Made by a program: the position numbers and the translations under genes. From Eimeria necatrix (lineage: Eukaryota; Apicomplexa; Conoidasida; Eucoccidiorida; Eimeriidae), in NCBI RefSeq assembly GCF_000499385.1, contig NW_013651976.1:1-64000 (forward strand): a DNA stretch of 64,000 nucleotides, given 5' to 3'. Shown one piece after another: positions 32,724-47,200 of the stretch; within the stretch, counting starts at the first letter, position 1; each line of letters opens with the position of its first letter. Below the pieces are notes generated by a model. That model searched no databases. It had not been told where the DNA came from and saw nothing but the letters and a program-made list of their open reading frames with translations.

Positions 32724-33938
32724 GGCAAGGCAGGAGGCTCTGGCTGGCTCACGGGGCAGCAGCTGCGGCTGGTGCAGCAGGCTGCGGGGGCGCTGCTGGC
32801 TGGAGAGCCGCTGCTGCTGGTGGGCGACACCGGCGCAGGCAAAACCTTCATAGTGTCTTACTTGGCGCAGCAGCTGGGGGTGGGGTTGGTGGTGATAAAT
32901 CTGCACCAGCAAAGTGAAGGCGAGGACTTGCTGGGCCGCTGGGTCCCCAGGCACCCCCCGCAGGAGGCTGCTGGGCTTTGGCGGCAGCTGCTGCGCATTG
33001 GCGAGCTCATGCTGGGGCCCCTGGGCCAGGAGGGGCCCCCGCAAGGGGCCGAAGCAGCAGCAGCAGCAGCAGCTGCTGCAGCGGCTGCTGCAGCTGCTGC
33101 AGGTCAAAAGTCAGGGAGGGATGGGGAGGGGGATGGCCCTCAGGCGAAAAAACGGAAGCAGCAAACTGAGACGGGCAACAGCATTATAGAGGCATCTAGG
33201 CAAATGCTGCTGCAGGCACGGAGAATTGGCTCGCGGCTGCTGCAGCGGGAGGCATATGTGGCGCTGCTGCGGCTGGCCGCAGCAGCAAACACTGCCCTGC
33301 TGCAGCTGCTTAGGAAGCGGGGAGATATGCTGCCTGTCGTGCGGACGCCGCAGCAGCAGCAGCAGCAGCAGCAGCAGCGTGCAACAGCAGGTGAGCTGCT
33401 GGCGCGCTGCACTGAGCTGCAAACTTCTGTGTCAACTCTACTTGAAGATCCAGCCCTGGCGGACTGCAGCGCAGCGACTCCTCGCAAGTTTGAGTCTTTG
33501 TTGGATGCATGCGGCTTGAGGGGCTTCTTGCCGCGGAGCGGGGGCTGCGGAGCAGCAGCAGCAGAGGCAGCAGCAGAAGGAGCAGCAGCAGCACCCGGCG
33601 CAGAAGCAGCAGCAGCACACCCGAGACGCCGCTGTCAGCTGCACTTCGCCTTCACAGAGGGGCCTCTTGTTGAAGCCGTGAGAACGGGACAGTGGCTTCT
33701 GCTGGATGAAATCAACTTGGCTCCTCCCGACTTGCTGCAGCGGCTGCTGGGGCTGCTGGACGAGCCTGAGGAGCCGCTGCTGGTGCTGGAGGGGGGCAAG
33801 CCGCGCCGGGTGTACAGACACCCCAACTTCCGAGTCTTCGCCTGCATGAACCCGCCCACCCTCGCGCCCCCTCTCCGACTCGCAGAACACAAGCTGGAGT
33901 TCGAAGACGAGAACGAACCGCCCTCTGCAGACGGCCCT

Positions 33939-33978
<40 letters not shown>

Positions 33979-35229
33979 GGGCTAAGGCGGCGTCTGCAGA
34001 AGGGTCTGCGGCTGTGGGCAAGCGGGAGCTTCCGGCTGAAGTGCGGCAGCGGTTCACAGAGCTGTTTGTGGACGACACAGACGGGCTAGAGGACATAACA
34101 ACAATAGTGGATGCGCACTTGCGGCCTTTGAGCGCCGACCCTCCCTCTCGCCTTGTGGCTGAGGTGTACATACACCTGAGGTACTTGGCAGAGGCAGGGC
34201 AGATCCTAGATGGCAACAACAAAACTCCTTGCTACTCTCTGAGAACCTTATCTAGAGCTTTACAGCACGCAGCAGCCGTGGCCCAGCGCCGGCTTCGCCC
34301 GCTGCAGCTACGTGCTGCACTAAGGGAGGGCTTTGCTGCTCTCTTCGGCTCTTCGCTGAGCCCCCACAGCGCGTCCAGAGTCGAAGAAGTCCTGGCGAAA
34401 GCGCTGAAGGAGCCGCGGCTCCAGAGGCCTACAGGGAGTGCGGCATGCAGTGTAGATAGGGCAGCCTCACAAGCTGCACGAGGTGTGGGAGCTGCTGCTC
34501 CGCCCCTGGATCTGCAGCTGCTGCCCACGCCGCCTGGAGAACACCCCCAAGTTTCCATTGAGGGCTTTATTGTGCGCAGAGGTGAGCCAAGGAACGCTTC
34601 TGCATGCAGACAGCAGCGGGCTCTTTCCTGTGCTGCCTTCTGTCGTGTAGTTTTTCTCGAGTCGAATACAGAAAGAAAGAAACAGTTCAGAGGCATAATG
34701 CCATTTGGTAGCGCATCTTTCTTTGATCTGTTGCGCTCTAAGCTTATCTTTGTTCGTGTCTGCTGCTGCTGAATTTGTTTATGGCGCATTTGTATGGTCT
34801 TTTATTATTGTTACTGCGGTAGCTGCCTGTGCATTTGTGCTTCCTAGGTGACGAGCCGATAGCTGTAGAGACACTGAAGAAGAGTTTCGTAATGACGCCG
34901 CGGTCTGCGGTGTACGTACGCCGTGTGGCTCGGCTGCTGAGCGGCAGCCGCTGCGCGTTGCTGCTGGAGGGCCCCACATCTTGCGGAAAGACATCTTTGG
35001 TGTCTTTTCTGGCGGCTGCTACTGGGCACAAATGCGTGAGAATAAACAATCACGAAAATACTGACATTCAGGAGTACGTTGGCAGCTACGCCCCAGACCC
35101 ACACGGCAGACTTGTCTTCACAGAGGGGCCGCTGACTCTGGCGGTGCGCCACGGCTGGTGGGTTCTGATTGACGAGCTGAACCTCGCGCCCTCCGAAGTC
35201 CTAGAGGGTAGGGCCCGTTGCTGCAGCAG

Positions 35230-35263
<34 letters not shown>

Positions 35264-38200
35264 GAATAGGCTGGGTTGGACTTCGTTTGAGCCTCGCTGC
35301 CAGCTGCAGTTCAGAAAAAAGAACAGAAGCAGCGGGGTTGTAGTGCGTAACGCCGCTGCTGTTGCTTGTTGCTGTTGCTGCAGCTCTCAACCGTCTCTTA
35401 GACAACAACCGCGAGCTGGTCTTGACCACAACTGGCGAAGTCATAAAAGCCCACAGCGACTTCCAGCTGTTCGGGACTCAGAATCCAGCGGGTCTTGGGG
35501 TTTACGGGGGCCGCAAGATGCTGAGCAAGGCCTTAGCCAATCGTTTTTTGCAGCTGGAGATTGAGGAGTTGGGCGAAGACGACCTCCGACTCATTCTCAT
35601 GAACAAATGCAAACTCCCCTCTTCCAGGGCAGAGCCCATGCTGCGCGTCTACAGGGACCTGCAGCAAAGAAGAGCCAACAGCTCAGTAAGCCGCGAGCTG
35701 TTCTCGCTGCTGCAGCAGCTTTGCCTGCCTTTTTTGTCTCTGCTTAGCTTGTTTGCGTGCGGGCGCGGTACTGTTTATGTGATCCTTTTCTAGTGTTGGA
35801 CACAACTTTCTCAAGGATAAATGTCTCCTTCTCTCTCTCTTTCTCAATGCTTCTTCTCTCTTAGTGTCTGTTTGCTTTCTTTTGCCTTGTATTTTGCTAT
35901 CCATCTTTGTCGCCTTCTCTCTTTCTCAATGCTTCTTCTCTCTTAGTGTCTGTTTGCTTTCTTTTGCGTTGTATTTGTTTTCCCGCTCACGGCTCTGCCG
36001 TTTTCCGTGATTTTTGTGCAATCTTTTTTAGGTGTTTTTCGGCTCTCATGGTTTCATGACCATCCGCGACTTAATTAGGTGGGGACGGCGCGTGGGGAAC
36101 TCTCCTTTCCAGGAGCTCCTTCATAACCAGCAGCAAAACCAGAAGCAGCAGCAGCAGCAGCAGCAGGAGGTTCGTGAGTACGCACCCACGTCGCTGGAGG
36201 AGGTCGCGCTGGAGGGGTGGCTGCTTGTGGGTGAGCGGCTGCGCACTGAGGAGGAGAGGGCCACAGTGCGCCAGTCTTTAGAAAAACACTGTCTCAACTC
36301 AACTCCAGCAAAGCCTAAACAGTTGCTTGTGGATTATGCAACGGATCCATATGTTGCTGCCTTCCGCCGACTGCTGGACAGAAAGATTGAGTGCTGCATG
36401 CAGCAGCAGGCTGCGGCTGCTGCAGCTGCTGCGGAAGCAGCTGCTGCAGCACAGAGAGCGGCTGCGCTTGACGCCGGCCCGGAAAGGGAACGATTGGAAG
36501 CCGAGGCTGCTGCAGCTGCCTCAGAAGCAGCAGCTGCAGCAGCAGCTGCAGAGCTTCCCCCTTTCCTTCCGTTTTCCTTCAATAATGCCTCCTTCAGGTT
36601 ACTGGCCCTTACGCTGAGGGCCCTTGCAGCCTCTGAAAGTCTTCTTTTGATTGGAGACACAGGGGCTGGGAAAACTGCCGTGTGCGAGTTAGTGGCTTGG
36701 ACCCTGCGGCAGCGGCAGCAACCGCCGCAGCAGCAAGACCAGCAGCAGCAGCAGCAGCAGGGCCAAGAGCTAGAAGACTTGCTGCGACAGCGTTTGTATC
36801 CAAGTGGTATGTATGTCTACAACTGCCACTTGCAGATGGAGGCATCGGAGCTATTGGGTTGCATGACTCCGGTTCACCAGGGCGAGCTGCAGCAGCAGCA
36901 GCAGCTTGCTGCTATGGTGCAGACTGAGGTTCTTCGCATGCTGGAGCAGCCACCAGACCCAGACGAGCTGCTGCCTGACTGGAAGCAACGCGAGCAAGCA
37001 GCAGCAGCAGCAGCTGCTGGAGATGCAGCCGCAGCAGGGACATCTGAAGCAGCAGGAGCAGTAGAGAGGGGCAGCTCGTCGCGTGAGCTGCTGCTGCGGT
37101 TCTATGAACTGCTGCAGTCGGAAGCAGCAGATGTGCTGATCTGCTTGAGGGCCGAAAGATACCGTATAGATGACAGTGCTGCAGCGGATGAAGAAGATGC
37201 CAGCCTCTTTTCAAGGGCCCTCAACAGGGCCACCAAGAACGCTCAACAGCAGTTACTTAAAGAGACACAGGAAGCAGCAGCAGCAGCAGCTGAGAAAGAA
37301 ACGGAACTGAGTGAGCAGCTTCAGGCAGCCAAGCAAAAGCTGCAGCAAAAGCAATGCCTGCAGCAACAGCTGCAGCAACAGCTGCAGCTGTACCAAGATC
37401 AGCGGCAACGTGAGGAGCAGCAGAAGATCACCGACGACGGCGACGCCAGTGAGGCTATGCAGCAGGAGCAGCAACAGCAGCTGCAGCAGGGGAGTACAGC
37501 AGCACGAAAACGACAACGCAAAGGGGTCAGAAATCGTGCAGCAAAGGAAGCAGCTGGCGTTGCTGCTGCTGACTCTCAGCAAGTTGCAGAAGCAGCACAA
37601 AAGAGACGCCGAAAGGCAACAGAAAATGTAGAGACTGCAGCAGCAGGGGCAGGAGAAGCACGGACAACCTATGGGGACAAGCAGGCTGCTGAGCCAGCAG
37701 CAGCAGCTCATGCTGCTTCTGCCAGCGACGTTGATGGTGAAGAAGCCGCCGCAGAGGCAGCAGCAGCAGCAGCAGCAGTAAGTGCGGCGGAGGATGAAGT
37801 GTCGTTGCGTGCATCAGCCTGTGCTGCTGCTGCAGCAGCGTTTGCAGCTCGCGCTGCTGCTAGCGAGACTGCTGCTGCACTAGTAAACCGGTTCTGCGAG
37901 CTGCTGCGGCAGCGCTGTGCTGCGTGGCTGGCAGCATGCAAGGGGACCCGCCGCCTGTTCTGCTGGCGTGATGGACCATTGGTCAGGGCCATGCGCGAGG
38001 GGGCCTTCTTTCTTCTTGACGAGGCCTCCCTAGGCCAAGACGCAGTTTTAGAGCGGCTGAACTCAGTGCTTGAGGACGGGCGGCACCTGCTGCTGACAGA
38101 ACAGGGGGCAGCAGGAGCAGCAGCAACGGGCGAAACAGCTGATCGTGACGCAGAAGCAGCAACAGGGGCCCCTGCAGCAGCAGCATCGGCGGGGGTAAGC

Positions 38201-41200
38201 GTAGAAGCTGCTGCAGGCTTCCGCTTCATTGCAACAATGAACCCTGGAGGGGACTATGGCAAGCGCGAGCTGTCCCCGGCTTTGCGCAACCGCCTGACGG
38301 AGGTGTACGTACCGGCCTTCAGCTTCCAGGCCCCAGACGCTGTGCTGCTGCTGCTGCAGCGCCTCCAGCACACGTGTGTCCGCGGCCTGTGTCTGCCGCA
38401 TGCAGCAGCAGCAGCTGCGGGAACCAGCGAAAAAAAGACGGGGGAAGCGACTCAAATGCAGCAAGAAATCACATTGTTGTTGCAACAGCAGAAGCAGCAA
38501 CAGCAACGAGAAGGCAGCGCCGAGGACTTGCCTCTCAACTTACTGGCTGCGCGCCTGCTGCTTGTGCTGCGGTGGGTGAGACAGTACATTAAGCAGCCGC
38601 TCTCCATTCGTGATGCATTTTGCTGGATTTGTTTTATCCACAGGTTTGTAGCTTCCAATCTGCGGCAACCAGCAGCAGCAGCAGCAGCACCTGCTCCAGC
38701 AGCTGTAGCAGCAGCTGCTGCTCGGTGGGCGGTGCAGGGTTTCATACATGGGGGGTGCCTGCTGCTGCTGGATGGCCTGGGTGTAGGGGCAGAGCTGCAG
38801 TTATCGCAGCAGCAGCTTCAGGAGTTGGCGGATGACTATGTAAAGGCTGAGATAGACCTCAGCAATGCGCATGCTCTGCATGCACCCCAGCAGCAGCAGC
38901 AGCAAGTGCAACAGCGGCTTCAGCTGCTCCAGAAACAGCTGCGGCAGCAGCTCGAGGAAGCTGTGACGCAGCCACAGAGAAGGCCACATCTAGGCATTTT
39001 GCTGCTTCTAAAAGCGCATGCTTGCCGCCTTTACCGCGAGCTTGGCCTCTCCAGATACAACGAACTGCCTCAGCAGCAGCAGCGACCCCAGCAGCACGAT
39101 ATGACAGGCCCTTTTTGGGAGACGACGTGTTCTTCATTTGATGAAGACGGGTTTGCATGGGTCTCTGCTGCTCTGACTGATGAGAAACTAAGTGGAAAAG
39201 AAGCAGAGGCGGCGCTGGAAGTGGGTCCTTTCAGCCTTGCCGCTTTCAAGCAGGTCCAGCAGCAGCAAAGCCTGCGGCAGCAGCAGCCGAACGAGGAGGG
39301 GCTCCCGGAAGTCGTGAAGTCGCCGTCCGTAAGGAAGTCTCTAGGAAGGCTGCTGCGTTGCTTGCTGCTAATCCAGCAGCAGCAGCAGCAGCAGCAACAG
39401 GGCAAGCTGGCGTCAGGACTAGGGGGCCTCGGCAGCAGCTCTGGGCGGCACGCGGTGCTGTTGGAGGGTCCCCCAGGGGCCGGCAAAACGTTTGTAGTGG
39501 GCCTTCTGGCGCGGCTGTGTGGACGTCGTCTTGTGCGAATCAATTTGAGTGAAGACACGGAGCTCGCGGACCTTTTAGGAGCTGTTGTCCCTAGCGCAGA
39601 AGTAGAAGAAAGCTACGAGGCTGAGGGCTCCCCAGAGGCCGCCACGCAGCGACAGAAAAAGCCTCCTTTTGTGTAAGTCAGTGCATTCAGCAGCGGCTTA
39701 ACCCACCTCCCCTGAGGGCAAGGTCTGTATTAGCTTTTTGTGTCCCACGTGTTCAACGCTAGCCGCCAGCAGCCTGAAAATTGAGATCAGCACTTTCATG
39801 CGTGCACACACGCGTGCATGCATGCGTGTCTGTTTTAATGAATTTTGCGTGGGGTGTGTGTGCACTCGCTGGGCAATGTTGGGGCTTCTTAGGTGGACTG
39901 ACGGAGTGCTGACCCGCAACCTGCGTGCGGGCAATTGGATTTTGCTGGACGAGCTGAATTTGGCGCCGCAGCAGACGCTGGAGGGCCTTAACCCGCTGCT
40001 GGACCACAGGCGCTGTGTGTACTTGCCGACCCCAGAGGATCCTCTCAGTACCAAGAACAAAGACGCAGCAAACAAAGACGCAGCAGCAAAAGCTGGAGGG
40101 ACAGAAGCAGCAGTAGCTGGAGGGGAAGCAAACAAGGGAGCTGCTGTCTATGCACCTCCAGGGTTTGTTCTCTTCGCCACGCAGAACCCTCACGCGACAA
40201 CAGCAGCTGCTGGCGTTCAGACAACAAGACGCACAAGTGCAAATAACAAATGCGTTATGGAAGACGATGAGGAAGAGACTGTTGCAGATTTGCTGCGTCT
40301 CCTTGGACTGCCGGAGAGCCTCGAGGGCACAGCCTTTAAACGGCACAGCAGCAGCAGCGGCAGCAGCAGCAGTGGCGGCAGCAGCAGACCCTGCAGCAAA
40401 GCTGTGGAAGGCAGGAAAGGCCTTCCTCAGTCCCTTTTAAATCGCTTTTGTAGAGTGCGCGTCGATGAAATGCTCGAGTCGGACATGATCGCCATCGCCC
40501 ACAAGCTCCTAACCTGTCTGCAGAGCAAACAGGAGCAGCAGGAAGAGCGGCAGCAACAGCAGGGACAGCAACAGCTTCGGCAGAAGCAACGGGAGGAACA
40601 GCAGCAGCTTCCAAAAGAAGGGACGCGTGAATCGGCTCTGGCTCTTGCTAAGGAGCCCCAGCTGGGGCTGCTGCTAAGTGCATGCTTTGTCCGCTGTGTT
40701 CGTTTGTTGGGGCAGCTGGCCTTAGAAAGACCTTTTCAGGGCCTGGGCGATACCGTCTTCAACTTGAGAGACGTCATGCGGGTTGTCAGGCTTTTCGCAA
40801 ACAAAGTAAATTGTGCTGCTGCTGCTGGTGTTGCTGTGGGTGCTGCTGCTGTTGCTGCCGCTCTTGCACGGTACAGGTGGCCTGTGTATTGAAATTCCAA
40901 AATGCTAGTTAGGGGTTTGGCAGCTCAGAGACTCATGGGGTAGGAAATACAGCGGCTCAAGAAGGCTAGAATGGAGTTTAAAGGGAAATGGACATGGATT
41001 TGCTAAGACAACTAAATTAAATCGGTAGCCTGTGGGCATTTGTGTAAACTTGCTGTTGATGTGCATGCGCTCAGCTGCCCTCAGCAGACCCGCGGTCTGC
41101 TGCGGCTGTGGCGTTGCTCTCGCGATTGAGGATTTCAGACGATGTGCAAGCAGCGGCTTCTGTGCTGCTGCTCTGCTTCCCGCCGCGGCTGATGGAGCTG

Positions 41201-44200
41201 CTGCAGGCGCGCAGGCAGCAGCAGCAGCAACAGCAACAGGAGGAGTTCCTCGTAGACGCTGTTGCTGCGCTGCTGTGCCCAGCAGTGGCGCCCGTAGCCG
41301 TGCTGCGCTCAGTGCAGCCGCAGCTGCTGACAGCCAGCAACAAGCTTTCGCTTCTGGCCGGAGGGCAGCAGCCTCTTGATTTATTCGTAAGGGGTGCAAC
41401 TGTTTCTCTAGGAAACATGGTGCTGACTCAGCTCTCCCAGCCTGCTGAAGGTCCGCAGCAGCAGCAGCAGCACCCGAAGCAGCACAAGTTGGCCAGCGGA
41501 TTGCTGCTGCACTCACAAAGGTCCTGCATGTCAGCAGTGGCAGCAGCCTTGGCAGCAAACTTTCCAGTGCTGCTGACTGGAGAGAGAGGCGGAGGTAGGA
41601 GCTTGTGTCTTTGTGCCTGCCTGCTGGCTAGCCCCCTTTTTTTTGCTTTTGCCTCTATTTCGTCCCTTGGTTCTTCTCTTTGCGTTTGACTCCGCCTGTG
41701 CGCCTGCGTTTATCCCTGCAGCAATTTTTGTTTTTGAGTCTGTCTTCTCGCTGTTTCTCTGTGCGCGACTGAGTCTTAGCATTCTGCTGCTGCTGTCGAC
41801 ATCCCCGCCGCGTCTTCTATTGCTTCCTTGCGCATGCTTTGCTTGCTTTTGTCTTTGTTTGTGCCTCAGGGAAAAGCAGCATTGTGCGGTGGCTGGCTGC
41901 AGCATGGGGCTCTGAGCTGTGCGAGGTGCAGCTGGCGCCCTCAGTAGACACTTCAGACTTGCTTGGAGTGTACAGACAGATACAGCCGAAACACAGACTT
42001 CTTCAGGCAGCTCGAGCAGCAGACGAAGTTGCAGAGGCGCTTCAACGACAGCTATGCCGAAGCACGGTATCGACACGAATGCAGCAGCAGCAGCAACAAC
42101 AGGGGCAGAAGCAGCAGTGGAGGAATGGCATTGGTGGGGATCCGGCGAAGCAACTTGGAGACCTTCGAGCCTTTGCTGCTGCTGCAAAGGAGAAACTGGT
42201 GGAGGCAGTGGACGCAGAGGCTGCTGCCTGTGCCACAGCGGACGGGCCAAGAGCAGCTCCTGAAGCGCAGCAGCAGCAGCAACTGCAACAACGGCTTGCT
42301 GAGGAGACTGCAGCACTGCTGAATGCGTGCGAAAAGGCTGCGACTACTCTCTGCAGTGGACTGTCTGGTGACATAGATGGCAACTCACCATCAACAGCAA
42401 CGATAGCAGACTTTGCTGCTGTACAGCGGCGTCGCCAGCAGCGAGCTTGGCGGCTTCTCTTCCAGGGCTGCACTCTCGCCGGCCTGACGCGCTTTTTGGA
42501 ATCGGTTTCATCATCCTCTGCTGCAGCAGCTGCTGCTGCTGCTGCATGTTGCCAAGAAGAAATGAGTCAGTTTGAGTGGGTGGACAGCGCTCTGGTTGCT
42601 GCTGTTCGTAAGGGGCAGTGGCTGCTGCTGCGAGATGCCCACCTGTGCAATGCTTCTGTCCTGGACAGGCTCAATGCGCTGCTAGAGGACGGGGGGTCCC
42701 TTCTGTTGACTGAAGGTGGAGCTCCAAGAGAAGTCAAAAGGCACCCCAACTTCCGCATTCTACTGACAGCAGAGGCAGCCAACACGCATCTCCTATCTGC
42801 AGCACTGAGAAACAGGTGCTGCGAGATCTACGTGCATCCCCCAGGCACACCAGCAGCAGGAGCTTCTGCTGCTGTGGCTGCAGAGCAGCAATCCCGAGCT
42901 GCGGCCGCGGCCACAGCAAAAAACAGTGGAGCAAAAGATAGACCAGGGGCGGCGACAGAGTTGAGCGCAACAGAAGTGCCAGAGGCACGGCAGCCGCTGC
43001 TTCTCCAGGGGCTGACTGAGCAACTTTTGCAGAACCTTGCAGCTCTTCTGAAGGGCTGCGGGGCTCCAAAAGCAGCAGAATCAAGTGAAAATAGTGCCCT
43101 TGAGTTGCTGCTTTCTCGATGGTCCTACTCATTATTTGCTGCTGACTCAGAGCTAACTGCAGATGGAGGGGAGGATACAGAGGTTACAAAAGCTGCTGCA
43201 ACTCTGCAGGTCGCAGGAGCGTTTGTGGCGTTTTGTCTCAACAGCGCGCAACTTCTTGCCAGCACCGGCGTGAGCAGCACTGAGAGTACTTACAGCAGCA
43301 GCATTTGCAACCCGAGGCTCTGTCCGCTTCTGCTGCAGGACAGCTATCGTCTTCTTTTGGCAGGAGATGCAGGATATCTTTCCCCGGCTGCTGCAGAAGT
43401 GATGGCGCTGCAGCACACAGCAATGCAGCTGCTGCTGCAGCTGCTTGGTGACGAAGCCGCACTGTCGCTTTTTGCACATCATCTCCAGAGCTTTTTGTCT
43501 GATAATCCGCAACACCACCAAGCCGATGTGGAGAACCAGCAGCAGCAGGAGCTGAAGCAGCGACTGCAGCAGCAAGTTGTCAAGGACCTGCAGAGCCTCA
43601 AAGACACTTTGGGGGTTGATGCTATTGCTGTTGGATTTGCAGGGCTGCAGCGCCTCGCACGCGGAGTCGCAGCAAAGAGCGGCAAAGATGCAACAGCAGC
43701 AGCGGCAGCAAGCTGGAGATGCCTGCAAGGATGGGGCAGCGCCTACGCTGCCTCCCAAGCCCAAACTGCTTCTAATAGAAAGCCTGAAGCAGCACCAGCA
43801 GCAGCAGCCGCACCGCTAGAGTCAGAGCGGCGCCGTGAAATATGCTTAGACCATCTTTTTCAGTGCTTCCTGTGGCAGTACACGGCAGCTCTCGACTCGT
43901 CAGCCACCTGGCGGCTGCTGCTGCTGCACATGCTTGCCGCATGCTGCTGCTGCTGTTCGCCTTCTGCATCTGAGGAAGCAGTCCAATCATCATGCGCAAT
44001 TCAGGAGAAAAAACACCACAGCAGCAGAAGCGGACGCAAGGGGCTGCTGCAGAGCAGCGACTGGGAGGTCCTGCGCGGGGCTGTAGAGCGACACCTGCTG
44101 CACCAGAAGTGCAGCGGCCACAGCTGCAGCAGCATTGGCGGTGCAATATTATGGGCATCCGTTGCATGCGAAGTTTCTTTCGTGGAGAGTGTGTTTGCTG

Positions 44201-47200
44201 TTTGCGCTGAGAAAGCCGATGAAGGGCTGCCGCTGCTGGCTGCTGCTCTGCGTCTCTTTTTGTGGGGAGCAACTGACGACAAGGATCTCTTGCATCGTGT
44301 GCAAGTACTTGAGCAGATGCAGAAGCAACAGCAGCGGGGCGGCCCTGCTGCGCAGTATCTTGAAGCTGCATGTAGCGCCTTGCGTGACGTTGCAGAGGAG
44401 CCTATTCTTCTGCCTGCAGCGGCTGCAGACGCAGCAGCAGCAGAAGCAGCAGAAACATGTGGTAGTGCTGTTGCCCATCTCCATGGTCAGTCTCTGCTAT
44501 ATGCAGCAGGGCGCCTGCTAGAAACAAACTGGGCCCCTACCCGGTCTAAGCGGCTCCCCACAAAGGACAGTAGTGATGTGCAAGAGCAGCAACGGCAGCA
44601 GCTGCGCCATTTATTGCTCCAGAATCTCATATATTTGCAGCGCGTGGAGTGCATGGCTATGCTGCTGCCTCAGCGGTTGCTGCTGCTGAATACGCAAGCG
44701 AGTAACAGCACGGCTGCGGCAAGGAAGTGCCCTTGCTGCAGTTTGAAAGGGCTGGAGGCTTCTTGGTGTCTTTTATTTGCATGCATCAGCTCGGCAGATC
44801 AGGAGGAGGCGTTGATGCAACCTGAAGAAGCCAACGCAACTGCTGCAGAGGTAATGCGCCATCTGTTTGACGGCCTTAGGCAACTGGCAAGCCCCACTTT
44901 GACAGCAGCAGCCGGCGTGCTGCGTGCGCGGCTGGCCACTGCAGCAGAACCTGCTGCTGCTGCTGCTGAGGCTCTGTTTAATGGGCTAAAGGAACAGTGC
45001 AGGCATCTTGCGCGCTGTTTCAGCGCCTGGGTGGCTCTTCTCCAGTTATTGTCCCTTCCGCTCTGTGGGCGGTGCCAGCACATAGGCGAAGCAACGCCGC
45101 ACAGCACCAGCAGCAGTAACAGCAGCGATAGCAGGAAATGGAGACCGCTGCCTGGGACTCGCGATAAGATGCGGAAGCTGCTGGAGGCTCTTGGAGCGTC
45201 AGTGTCTCTCCGGATTGATATGTTCGTAGAGAGCCTGCATGCATTTGTAGCGTCAAGTGACTCTGCAACTTCCGCAATTAGATATCTCAGGGGACACGAG
45301 GACTTAAAGTCAGCTGCGACCGCTGAAGCAACAGCAGAGTTTGTTGCTGCTGAACTTATTTCGCCTTTACAGCTTATGCAGGGAAAATTCACTTGTGCAA
45401 GCGGCTCCATAGGCCTGCCGGTTTTGGCAGAGGAAGCAGAAAATGATTTGCTCCAGCCGTTTGAGAAACAGCCGCAGCATCTTTCACTGCAACAGCAACG
45501 CCCCGTAAAGCTGCGAGCAGCAGGTGGGCTGTGGGGCACAGAGTTGCAAGGTGCTGCTTGGCCCTGCAGCAGGTGGAAGTGTTTGGTGCCTGTCCAGCTG
45601 GGGCAGCACGAGGCCCGAACTGTTCAAGGTTGGCTGCTGCGCGAGTTGCTCAATGCAGCAGTTCTTCGCATTTCTTTATCTGTGGATTCCGCAACAGCAG
45701 CGGCAGAAGCAGCAGGCCTAGCAGCAGCAGAAGCAGCTGGTTCGACAAATCAGACTATGTCCTTGATAAGCGCAGAGCAGCAAGGAGCTTTGCTGTTTCG
45801 CCGGTTTGCATGCACAGCCCCGTCTTTAGGTCTAGCTGTCGACTTGCTGCTGCACACAGGAAGCCCTTCAGAGGGTAGCATCGTTCAGTACGCCTCTGAA
45901 CAAGAACAGCAGCAGCAGCAGCAGCGGCTGCCACAGCCGCGTGCGCTCCTGCTGCATGCGTCTGCGCTGCATGCGCTGTTGCTGAGCAGCTGCTTACTGC
46001 GGGCCGAAGGCCGTACAGAGGCAGCGGAGCGACTAGAGACTCGTGTGTGCGATACGCTGTTACCTTCGTACGAGCCAAAGACAGGAGTGACTGCTGCTGC
46101 TGCTGCTGCTTCGTCTTTGCTGGTGAGCAAGAGGCAACGCAGAGCCGCAGCTCTGCGTGCAGCTGCTGCTGCATTGGGGCTGCTTGACAGCCAACATCAG
46201 CACTGGGTTTGTCTTAGCAGCACGTCCATGGTCTCAGTCAGTTTGCTGCAGGCGCAGTTAGCAGCTGCTGGTGCAGTTCTGCTGGGGGTGCAGCAAGCAG
46301 GGGAGTTGCTGCTTCTGCATCTATGTATGTACTCAAACGTTCATGGTAATGATGCTTCTGTTGCTGCTGAGCTTCCAAACCATGTTGCTGCTGCAGCGCT
46401 GGGCTCGGCACTGCAAAAAGCTGTGCAGATGCAGCTGCAGCAACAGCAGCAGGAGCTGCTGCCTGTTTTTTCTGTTCCCGCTGCGGCCATCTCGGCTCTA
46501 CATTTTGGAGATGCGTCAAGTGCATGCAGCAACTCTTCTATGGCAGTGCCGGTGCCTCCGTCTCTTCTGGAAGCACCCGCCGTTTTCACAACCAGCGTCT
46601 GGGAGCAGCAGCAGCAGCAGCGAGTGCCTGCGAAGCAGCAGTTCGGTGGAAGCATGTATCAGCATGCAGCTCACGTTGTTGCATGCGCCGCCGTAGAGGT
46701 TCTGTCTTTGATGTGGCGGACGGAATTGGACATACAGTGCAACGATGCATTCGGCCTGAGACGTGTGCTGCACCTGCAGCAGCAGCTTCAAGATCTGCGT
46801 CCAGCTGGGAAAGATGCAAAAACTGGGCTAGATGCAGCAGCACTAGCGACAGGTGCAGGTTTAGAACATTCCGTGGCTTTGCTGCAGCCGCAGGCCTTGG
46901 GTCGTCTTGCAGAAGTAGCCGGCGGAATGCGGGGTGCAGCCGCAGCAGCAGCAGATGCCCATCGCGCTGCCTCAGGACCCCTGCTGCGGAGCAGGCATCT
47001 GCGAGCGGGTCTTCTTGAGACAATGGCTGGGGAGAGCGCTTGCACGTGCACTGCACGAATTGTTCTTGAAATACAAGAGCACGCGACTGTCTCTTCAGCA
47101 GCAGGTTGTTTCCTGGTGCTGCAGCGGCTGCGGCGGCAGCTGCAGCGCAGAGACAGGCACAGCAGAGGCGCAGGCAGGCTACTGTCGGTAGGTGCCTCAA

